Of a stretch of DNA of 64,000 nucleotides, positions 55,588 through 64,000 are shown one piece after another. Within the stretch, counting starts at the first letter, position 1; each line of letters opens with the position of its first letter. Position numbers and translations under genes: made by a program. The notes below the pieces were generated by a model that worked only from the letters and a program-made list of their open reading frames with translations, had not been told where the DNA came from and made no database searches. Origin of the DNA: Lactuca virosa (lineage: Eukaryota > Streptophyta > Magnoliopsida > Asterales > Asteraceae); NCBI GenBank assembly GCA_928212115.1, contig CAKMRJ010005523.1:109244079-109308078 (forward strand), given 5' to 3'.

Positions 55588-57330
55588 TGTAACAACCCAA
55601 ATTTCCAATAAAAATTTTCATTTTAATGAAAAAATCATTTTCATCGAGTATAGCATTCCAATCACATTTGTTTCCAAAAACCCATGACATCAGATAAATT
55701 ATTCAAAACTTCAGAGTGCCCAAACTAAAATATCGGAGAGTGCACGTCGCGCTATCATGCCGGTCTCTTGCCATTTGATCCTGAAGTACCTGAAACAACC
55801 AACAAATTGTAAGCCAATGCTTAGTGAGTTCCACATAACTACACAATCACATAACCATATAATCCCATATATATACTACATAAGCCATGCAAATAACATA
55901 TAAGGATGTCGTGGACTCCCTCCAGGGTCTTTCTCCAGGATGTTGTGGTCTCCCCCCAGGGTCTTATACTTATGTGTCATGGGCTCCCCCACATGGTATT
56001 TAACAGGAATGCTATCGGCTCCCCCACATGGTCTGATATCCAGCTGCCATGAGCTCCCCCCAGGGTCTTCGCATATCTAACCAATAAGGTACTAACACAT
56101 TAATAGGCACACATGCTAGACATATCCATAATGATTCCACACTAATCATCATAACTAACTGAATGGGTCGGCCTTGGTGCCTTCGACCCATTGGTATGGT
56201 GATGAGACTCACCTCTCAAGAAATGTTGAACCGGTAAAAGTCAAATCCCAACTCACAGCTCCGAACTCAACTGCCTACAACCACAATGTGACTAACTTAA
56301 TCAAAATCCCGAAAAACCAAAGATACCTTAAAGTCAAACTTGGTCAACCATGGTCAAAGTCAAGGTCATCAGTCAGTGTCAACAGTCCATGTTGACCCAA
56401 CTCATTGAGTGCATCTAGCAACTCGTCGAGTTCCTTCAGTAGTCAGCAAACCGGGAAAAACCCTAGCCAACTCGTCAATTTATCTTATCAACTCGCCGAG
56501 TTCGCTCTGTATTCAGAAAGCTGGAAAACCCGATCCAACTCGTCGAGTTGTCAGGGCAATTCGTCGAGTTTTTTCTCTCTTAACATATTCAACCCCTTCC
56601 AGTCGAATGTAAAGCCCCAAACTACAGATCCAGTCCCCTAGGGTTAAGATACCACGTAAAGTTGCAAACTTTACATCCATGCAAGGCATCAAAGGGCTAA
56701 AACACTCAAACAAAGCTTATCAAGGGACTTAGAGCATGAAGGAGGGCAAATAATTGATGAAGTTGGCAATTTTAAGTCTACAAAGCCCTGAGATGTGCAG
56801 ATCTGAAGCCATATCTTCATAACATGCTCAAATCCAAGAATGGTCCTCAAACTAGGCTAATAATGGCCATAAACTTTCATAGGAGAAGATCTAAGTAATA
56901 AAAGGCCAAGGTATCGACTTTATACATTAGAATGGTTGTCTCAGTAGAGTAAACACCAGATCTACAGTCTTTTCGTTCAGCTATGCACCAACCACTTCAA
57001 GCTTCTTCACATAAAAACCAAAAGGCACTCGCTCTCACACACTTAAAATGGGAGAACAAGAACGAACATGGGTTTCTATGGACAAAGGGGGCGGTAAGGG
57101 AGGCTAACAATGAGGCTTAAGGCCTTTAAATAGGGTGCAAACCCTAAAAATAGGGTCTTCCTTTCCAGCTTCTACTCGTCGAGTTGGGGCCTTCCAACTC
57201 GTCGAGTAGACCCTTAATCCCGTGTCCAAAACGATCCCTACTCGATGAGTCGGAGCTCCCTAACTCGTCGATTTCCAGTCTAAAATCCTAAAATGTTGAG
57301 AAATAAATGATACCCGCATCAAGAGTTACA
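55588..57330 (-). repeat. 3' LTR of Gypsy-E
   Basis: TGTAACAACCC ... AAGAGTTACA, 1743 bases. Minus-strand promoter CCCTATTTAAAGG (57135-57120). Exact ACTCG-N-CGAGT palindromes at 56421, 56491, 56538, 57174 and 57197, on both sides of the promoter. Donor-like GAGAG|GTGAGT (56213/56212) and GTTTCAG|GTAC (55790/55789). The minisatellite of 'gctcccccacatggtct' type units lies at 55908-56075. A hairpin ATGGGTCG/CGACCCAT lies at 56163-56191. Confidence 0.88.
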
Positions 57331-57347
57331 AATCTCCCCCACTTGAA

Positions 57348-60300
57348 CTAGACTTCATCCTTGAAGTCTGTTGACGCAAACAAATCTGGGTAATTCTCTC
57401 TCATATCCTTCTTCGGCTCCCACATCCATTCTGAGCCCTTGCGGTGCTGCCATTGCACCTTCACTAGCTTCACCTCCTTGTTACGTAGAACCTTAGTTTT
57501 CCTATCCAAGACTGCAACGAGCCTCTCAATGTAGTTCAGACTCTCATCCACCTGAATGTCATCCAAAGAAATAACCGCGGCCTTGTCTGTAAAAAACTTC
57601 TGAAGCTGAGACACATGGAAGGTGTGGTGAATTTGGCTAAGCTCGTCCGACAGATCCAAACGGTAAGCCACCTTGCCCACCTGGGGAAGAAATTCTGAAC
57701 GGACCAATATATCAAGGCCCTAACTTGCCCCTCTTCCAAAACCTAATAACACCCTTCCATGGTGACACTTTTAGCAAAACGAAGTCTCCCACCTGGAACT
57801 CGAGATCCGAGCGACGCCGATCAGCATAACGTTTCTAACTGCTCTGTGCGACCCGCAGCCTATCGCGCACTTGTTGGATCAACTCGATAGTCTTAAGCAC
57901 CACCTTGGTGCTTCCCATGACTCGGTGCCCAACCTCACCCCAACAAACTCGGGTCCTACACCTCCGACCATACAACATTTCAAACGGGGTTCGGTCAATA
58001 CTAACATGATAACTGTTGTTATATGAAAACTCTGCTAGTGGGAGGTATGTATCCCAACTCCCTCCAAAATCCAATACACATGCCCGTAGCATATCCTCAA
58101 GCGTCTGGATCGTCCTCTCGCTCTGGCCATCTGTCTGATGGTGGTACGCAGTGCTGAAGTGTAACTGTGTGCCCAGTTCCTCGTGGAACTTCCTCCAGAA
58201 TCTGGAGGTGAATCAAACATCACGGTCCGAGACCACCGATACTGGCACTCCGTGCCTGACCACCGCCTCCCACGCATATATATCTGCTAATTTCTCAGCA
58301 GAAATACTCTCGGAGATCGGAATAAAATGGGCACTCTTTGTCAACCTATCCACGATGACCCATTTGGAGTCCACACCCCTCGCCGTCCTCGGTAACTTCG
58401 TGATGAAGTCCATGGTGATCTCTTCCTATTTCCACATAGGAATGGGTAGCGGCTGAACCTTGCCGTGAGGCCTCTGATGTTCGGCCTTGACCTTCCTGCA
58501 AGTCAAGCACCATTCCACGAACTATGCGATCTCCCACTTCATGCAGGGCCACCAGTAACTCAACCTCAGATCCCTATACATCTTCGTGGCCCCCGGGTGA
58601 ATAGAGAACTTGGATTTGTGTGCCTCCTCCGAGATCTTCTACCTCACACCCCCGGATACCGGTGCCCACACCCGGCCACACTGTGTCAGAAGACCTCGAC
58701 TATCCTGAATAAACAAGGGAATCTGACCCCGAATCCTCTCTATCTTCCGGTTCTCTTTCTTTAAACCCTCCACCTGAGCCTCCTTGATCATATCAAACAA
58801 TGGAGAGATCACTGTCATCCTCAAACAAATGTTTTCGATCGGAGCACTTGCCGCCTTACGGCTCAATGCATCGGCCACCACGTTGGCCTTCCGTGGATGG
58901 TACAAGATCTCGTAATCGTAATCTTTCAGTACATCCAACCATCTCCTCTGCTGCATGTTAAGGTTCTGCTGATTCATCAAATACTTTAAACTTTTATAGT
59001 CAGTAAAGATGGTGCACCGAACACCGTACAAGTAATGCCTCCGAATTTTGAGGGCAAACCCCACTGTCCCCAATTCCAGGGCATGAGTGGGGTAGTTTGC
59101 CTCATGAGTCTTCAGCTGCCTTGAGGCGTACGCGATCACATGCCCCATCTGCATCAAAACAACCCCTAACCCTATGATAGACGAATCACAATACACTACC
59201 AAATCATCCAATCCATCTGGTAGTGCTAAAATCGGGGCCTCACATAACCTCTATCTTAAGGTCTCGAAAGCCAACAGCTGGTCCGGGCCCCACCAAAAAG
59301 TCACATTCTACTTGGTCAAGTGAGTCAAAGGTACGACGCTCTTGGAGAAATCCTGGATGAATCTACGATAGTACCCGGCTAGACCCAAGAAACTACGGAT
59401 CTTAGATGCATTCTTCGGTACTTTCCACCGCATCACTGCCTCAATCTTGGCTGGATCAACCAAAATACACTCTTGGCTGATGATGTGCCCTAAAAACTGC
59501 ACCTCTCACAACCATAAATCACACTTTGAGAACTTGGCATAAAGCCTTTCCGTCCTCAGTGTCTCCAATACGTCCCTCAGATTCTGCACATGCTGCTCCT
59601 TGGTCTTAGAGTAGACCAAGATATCATCGATAAAAACGATCATAGATCGATCCAACATTAGCCTACACACCTTGTTCATGAGGTCCATGAATGCTGCTGG
59701 GGCATTGGTGAGCCCGAATGGCATCACCACAAACTCGTAGTAACCGTATCGAGTCCAGAAAGTTGTCTTCGGTATATCCTCATCCCTAATCCTCATCTGA
59801 TGGTACCCCGACCGAAGATCAATCTTGGAGAACCAAGATGCACACTGCAGTTGATCGAACAGATCATTGATCCTCGGAAGCGGATAACAGTTTTTCACTG
59901 TTAGCTTGTTGAGCTCCCGATAATCGATGCACATCCTGTGTGACCCGTCCTTCTTCTTCACGAATAGGATCGGTGCTCCCCACGGGGAACTGCTCAGACG
60001 AATAAACTCTCGGTTTAGCAGCTGCTGAAGCTGTGTAGACAGCTCCCGCATATCAGGCGGAGCTAGCCCGTACGGTGCCTTAGCTATCGGAGCGGCACCC
60101 GACACCAAATCAATGCGAAACTCTATTTGCATATCCGGAGGCACCCCATGCAACTCCTTAGGGAAAACATCCGAAAATCTCGTACAAACGGTACACTGTC
60201 CAAATATGTCGGGGTATCAACCCTCGTATCCGAGATGTATGCCAAAAATCCCGAACAACCCCAATGGAGAAGTCTCCTAGCTCTAGCAGCTGAACAGAGG

Positions 60301-60566
60301 GTTGGCCCCTGCGAGGCCCTATCCCCATGAATAACTAGTTCTCCCCTACTTGGGGTTCGAACTCTCACCAGTTGGCGCTCGACTTTATCATGGCCCCATT
60401 GGCCCCCAACCAGTCCATCCCAATGATCACCTTCAACCCTCGCAATGGTATCGGAACCAAATCAACATGGAACCTCTCCCCAAACACATTCAGGACACAG
60501 TCCCGATATACCCTCACAACACTCACGGTGCGGTCATCCGCAATCTCAACCTCCAGTGGGGAATCC
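57348..60566 (-). pseudogene. Broken pol of Gypsy-E
   Basis: From the right: protease fragment (60566-60300, LVPIPLRGLK then IIGMDWLG), RT (60153-59506, with FIDD at 59634-59623), RT connection (59502-59308), and RNase H plus the start of integrase (59211-58639). The integrase core has VVSDRDV near 58215 and the segment 58277-58035 in another frame. A C-terminal part follows (58092-57835), then a chromodomain-like tail (57707-57348, VKVQWQHRKGSEWMWEP). At least five frame breaks. Copia-F inserted within the protease at the codons matching the SPLEVEIAD segment of Gypsy-D. Confidence 0.9.
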
Positions 60567-60955
60567 TGAAGGGTCCAGTAAATGGTTTGGTCTAGGCTTT
60601 CATTGTATTTTGTTTGGCATGAGTCTGTAATACTGTTTATGAGTTGTATATGTGTTTTTGGTCATTATGTGTGTTTACGACCATAAACTGTGTTTACGGC
60701 CGTAAACACGTTTACGACCGTAAACCATGTTTACGGTCGTAAACCCTGTTTAAGGTCCTATCTAGTATAAATAGTGGAGGTGTTGGTCATTGTGTGGTTG
60801 TTGATGCCATTGCGTTTACAGAAGTGTTCCATCGAGTTGTACCTGACGTTTTTCTGAATATAAACGTGTGCAAGCTCGATTTCTTTTCATTTTATTCTTC
60901 TTTTGTGATTGTTTGTTGCTTGATCATTGGTAAAGATCCTTTTCAGGACCTTACA
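60567..60955 (+). repeat. 5' LTR of Copia-F
   Basis: 389 bases. TATA box TATAAATA at 60766-60773. Four palindromic sites precede it: 60673-60688 (one mismatch), 60692-60707, 60710-60725 and 60729-60744 (GTTTACGGCCGTAAAC type). Confidence 0.85.
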
Positions 60956-61099
60956 ATTGGTATCAGAGCAAAAACTGGTGTCAAAGCTTCATTCAATCGA
61001 TTTTTGGGCTGTTTAAACTGATATTCTTATTGTTCGAGCCTGGTTTTAGTGTTTTAGTTGTTAAAGGAACTGAATCAACTGCAAAAACGTGTTTCTGAA

Positions 61100-61375
61100 G
61101 GCTTTCTGGGAGTTTACTGTCAACTGTAAACTGTGAATCTTCAAAAACCGTAAACAAAGCTTCAAGAACCGTAAACACATAAACCGTAAACACTTAAACC
61201 GTAATCGCTTAAACCGTAAACATCCATACCGTAAACCTAGTTTACGGTCGTAAACACCTGAACCGTAAACCCAGTTTACAGTCGTAAACTGCTCAACCGT
61301 AAACCAAGTTTATGATCGTAAACCTTCAACCGTAAACTCAGTTTACGGTCGTAATCATCATCAACCGTAAACACC
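61100..61375 (+). repeat. CCGTAAAC-rich leader repeats of Copia-F
   Basis: At least a dozen CCGTAAAC words and several GTTTACGGTCGTAAAC-like palindromes (about 61232, 61272, 61310, 61341) lie between the primer site and the gag ATG. They copy the motif found in the LTR upstream of the TATA box. Confidence 0.9.
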
Positions 61376-61404
61376 TTTGTGACTTTAATTTGCTTCAATT
61401 TCAA

Positions 61405-63070
61405 ATGGAATCTCAGAGTCAAAATCATTTTCACGAACTTGATACTGTCATGGGCACTACTACGCGCATTCCAAGATTGATGTCTGCAGATGGTTTCCCT
61501 GAGTGGAAGTATAGAATTGAAAAATACATCAAAATGAAGGACTTTAAAGTCTGGAGAAGCATACTTAGAGGACCTGTCAGAATCACTGTTACAGTTGGAG
61601 GACAGGTGATTGACAAGGCTGTTGAAAACTACACAGATGAAGAGTTTGAAAAAGTGGAAGAACAGGAAAGGGCTTTAGCCACTCTAACCATGGCACTATC
61701 TCCTGATATTGCTCAAGGTTTCCGAGAGTACACATCAGCTAAAGATTTGTAGGAAGCCCTAATTGAGGTATATGAGGGCAATGAAGATATGAAGGAGAGT
61801 CGCCAGGACATGTTGAGACAAAAGTTCAATATGTTCAACTACATTCCAGGAGAGACTCTTGAGGCTCAGCTGCAGCGGTTCACAACTCTCACCACTGACA
61901 TGAATATATCTGGGATTTTCTTGACCAAGTCAGAGATTAACAAGAAGCTTCTAAATGCTCTTCCTAGATCATGGGATATGAATGTTGTTGTGATTAAGAA
62001 GACTAAGGATTTAAATCGCCTCACTCTTGCTGAAATCATGGCGATCATCAAAGCTTGTGATATTGATGACAAACAGAGAGAGATCAACCATGTGAACTCG
62101 TACTCTACTGCGAATCTTGGAATCTCATCCAACAATGCTCTCTCCTCAATCATGACTTCCTCAGGCCATGTGTTTGCTGCTCAACAACCTCAGATTCAAA
62201 CCTTTGTTGCTGCATCATCCAGGTCCACAAAGTCAACCATTTGTCACTCCACAAGCTGTTCCCCATCCAAATGTACCAGCTGTAGCCTCCTCCTCAAACA
62301 CAAAGGACACTGATGAAAATCTGGCTCTAGCCACTGGGCTTGTTAACTGCTACAATGCTTTTGTGGCTGGAGAGCTTCCACCTCAGCTGTCATTTGCTGA
62401 CCTGGATCAGATTCATCCAGAAGACGTGGAGGAGATGGATATCACATGGCAGATTGCTATGGCTGTCTTTAGGGCCAAGCAGTTTGCTAAGAAGACAGGG
62501 AAGAGCAACTGGGGCATGAATGCTGACAAGAAGGTGGGATTCAACAAAGGCATGCTGCGCTATTTCAACTGCCACGAGCCGGGTCATTTTGCTCATGAGT
62601 GTCCAAAGCCAGATCGTAGGACGAACAACAACAGGACGATGGTTGCAGTGGGAAACAATCGTGCAGGTGCTGCAGTTAATGGTGAAACTGCTATGGTCGC
62701 TCAATCTTTTGACTGGGAGGACCAAATTCAGGCTTTGAATATGTCAGGGCCAGAAAATGCTCACCTAGCTCAGATTGATGATGCTTCCTTGAAGAATGAT
62801 GCAGCTGATCCCGAAGCAGAGATGATGGAGCTGCAGCTTGCTCTAATGGTGTCTACTACTTCCGAGCCCAAGAAAAGCGAGGTAAATCTACCGTCTTGTT
62901 CTCATGCATGTAATGAATATGTTAAAATCCTTCGTGATGAAATTCAATTATTACGTAGAGAAGTAGAGGACCTTAGATATGAGGGCTACCAACTTAGGAA
63001 AGGACAAAAGCCCCTTAAGGCCCAGTTAGAAACTAAAATAAAAGATTTTAGAAGAATTCAGGCAGAATAA
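61405..63070 (+). pseudogene. Decayed Gag of Copia-F, first part
   Basis: ATG at 61405. UBN2/DUF4219-like beginning (FPEWKYRIEKYIK) and core (LNALPRSWDMNV ... TLAEIMAII). An in-frame TAG at 61750-61752 replaces what is usually a tryptophan. A frameshift lies near 62215-62310. The second frame (to 63070) carries a zinc knuckle without its first cysteine (YFNCHEPGHFAHEC, about 62561-62602) and a coiled-coil-like tail (LRDEIQLLRREVEDLRYE). It ends at TAA 63068-63070, beyond which the same frame continues open. Confidence 0.85.
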
Positions 63071-64000
63071 AGTGAGAAATGTGAACTGTATGATTATGTT
63101 AAAAGACAAAATGATGAGTTAATTACCAAGCTTGATACATTGAAAAGACAATTTGAAACTGCAAATTTTGATTTTAGAAAATTTGATGGATCAAGCGAGG
63201 TAGCTGCCAACATGATCGATCACTGCATGCAGTTTAAACGAAACCAACAAAAGGGTCTAGGATTTGATAGTGTGCCTCCTCCTTATAATCATACATATCA
63301 GTATCAACCTTTATCCAAAGATGAGATTGCCAATGAATCTTTTATGGTTTATGGCAAGCCATCTGGTTTCGTTTCAGGAGGATTTATAAATGTTGAAAGT
63401 ACTGACGCTTCTACTTCCTCTGCAGATCAACCCTTAGATCAGGCGAAGCATGGAGTTGGAGTTTCTGTTTCTGTTTCTGTTCCTAATTCTGATATTTCTG
63501 TTTCTGTTTGTGATTTTGATGTTAAGACTGATAATGTTTTGTGTGATGTTTCTACTTCTGATTCTGTTGAATTTAATTTCTTTGATATGTTTGATGAACT
63601 GTTTGGTAATTCTGATGCTTGTGATTCTCATGAAAAACCATCAATTCCACAAGTCACATCATCTGAGACACCCTCACTTATCTCACAACCTATTTCTCAT
63701 GCATGTTCTTCTGAGAAGAGTAAGAGTGTCTGTCAAGAAAATAAATCTGAGAAATGTAGTACAAGTTCAAATAATAAACATATTTGTTTTAATTGTGGCG
63801 TTGGTGGTCATATAGTTAGGAATTGTCAAAATAGGATCTTTGTAAACTATATGTCACCAAGAGGAGAGAACGAATCTCGAGGAAGGTCTTTAATTAGAAA
63901 ATCCTCAAGAGCTCGTTCTCGAAATGATGATTGGAAAGATGATCGAAGCAGAAAAAGGGCTATTTTTCAAAAGAATAAAAAGGTTTTTAATAACAAATCT
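63071..64000 (+). pseudogene. Decayed Gag of Copia-F, second part with another zinc knuckle
   Basis: The frame after TAA 63068-63070 is open through the window end, 310 codons without an obvious start. It has a continued coiled-coil-like region (DELITKLDTLKRQFE), a VPPPYNHTYQ segment, SVSVSV hexamer repeats (63460-63510), an acidic low-complexity stretch, and an intact CCHC knuckle (CFNCGVGGHIVRNC, 63785-63826) followed by a basic, arginine-serine-rich tail. Together with 61405-63070 this would be a long Gag with two separated knuckles. Protease should follow beyond the window. Confidence 0.8.

Larger units (their letters stand above)
55588..60566 (-). mobile_element. Gypsy-E: 3' part of a minus-strand gypsy, cut by Copia-F
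   Basis: 3' LTR 55588-57330, polypurine tract (reverse AATCTCCCCC), then integrase, RNase H, RT and protease pieces to 60566, where Copia-F starts. Its pol resembles that of Gypsy-D, but its LTR differs in minisatellite and palindrome type. The left flank is AGAAG. The 5' end lies beyond Copia-F and the window. Confidence 0.88.
60567..64000 (+). mobile_element. Copia-F: 5' part of a copia-type element with short LTR
   Basis: LTR 60567-60955 (TGAAGGGTCC ... GGACCTTACA, imperfect terminal inverted repeat), primer site 60958-60969, leader rich in CCGTAAAC repeats, and a decayed Gag running off the window. It inserted into Gypsy-E; the left flank AATCC is the expected duplication partner of an end outside the window. 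Its lineage is distinct from Copia-1. No integrase or RT is in view, so the copia assignment rests on the Gag type and LTR. Confidence 0.8.

Noticed and set aside
55588..57330. This LTR as a shared 5' LTR of Gypsy-D in a tandem D-E array formed by unequal recombination
   Set aside because: Its minisatellite, palindrome type and termini differ from the 41068-50778 LTR of Gypsy-D, and no primer-binding site lies between it and the Gypsy-D gag. It is better explained as the 3' LTR of Gypsy-E.

Overview
This 64 kb window is a repeat-dominated stretch of a plant nuclear genome. It contains no bacterial-type operons and no convincing intact host gene. The retrotransposon families, their 'CTCGACGAG'-rich LTRs and the low GC content suggest a eudicot, most likely an Asteraceae species such as lettuce. 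That assignment is an impression from sequence style, not a database result. Almost every base belongs to nested LTR retrotransposons of the Ty1/copia and Ty3/gypsy superfamilies.

Layout. 1-7851: a nearly complete, plus-strand copia element (Copia-1) with one uninterrupted 1347-codon gag-pol gene; the window starts inside its 5' LTR. 7852-10363: the 3' part of an older, non-coding copia relative (Copia-2). 10364-14710: a coding-less gypsy element with a long 5' LTR and a deleted 3' LTR. 14896-19257: a minus-strand gypsy solo LTR (Gypsy-A) carrying a copia solo LTR and a gypsy solo LTR (Gypsy-C, duplication TCTCG). 19258-21035: unassigned sequence with a decayed gag fragment. 21036-27872: three successive gypsy LTR pieces (X, Y, Z). 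27875-32684: a broken copia element (Copia-A), fused inside its RT region to another copia LTR. 32684-39470: Copia-B, whose LTR carries a gypsy solo LTR (duplication AGTTA) and whose interior holds only a decayed gag and pol traces. 39471-41067: unassigned sequence, an AT microsatellite and a short 5' fragment of another copia type. 41068-55587: a minus-strand gypsy (Gypsy-D) whose 3' LTR was split by a complete but decayed minus-strand copia (Copia-C, 41691-49640, duplication CATGG). 55588-60566: the 3' part of a related minus-strand gypsy (Gypsy-E), cut in its protease region by Copia-F (60567 to beyond the window).

How the parts work together. Each autonomous element encodes Gag (RNA binding, particle formation), protease, integrase, reverse transcriptase and RNase H. 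Domain order separates copia (PR-INT-RT-RH) from gypsy (PR-RT-RH-INT, here with a C-terminal chromodomain-like segment). Solo and coding-less copies depend on proteins from others. Only Copia-1 looks coding-competent.

The most interesting signals are non-coding. (1) Nearly all gypsy LTRs on both strands keep a donor-like AG|GTGAGT, a CTCACTAAG block and an acceptor-like TTTCAG|GTAC around a fast-changing minisatellite, as expected of an intron inside the LTR. (2) The copia LTRs keep AG|GTAWNT, and two copies have CTTTCAG or TTTTCAG directly before the gag ATG, predicting an intron that removes the primer-binding site and a structured leader. (3) That leader carries hairpins with compensatory base changes among four copies. 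(4) Each LTR family carries its own cluster of short palindromes around the promoter, one of them shared by gypsy LTRs and copia leaders. All four are predictions from reading the sequence by eye and need alignment and RNA data.
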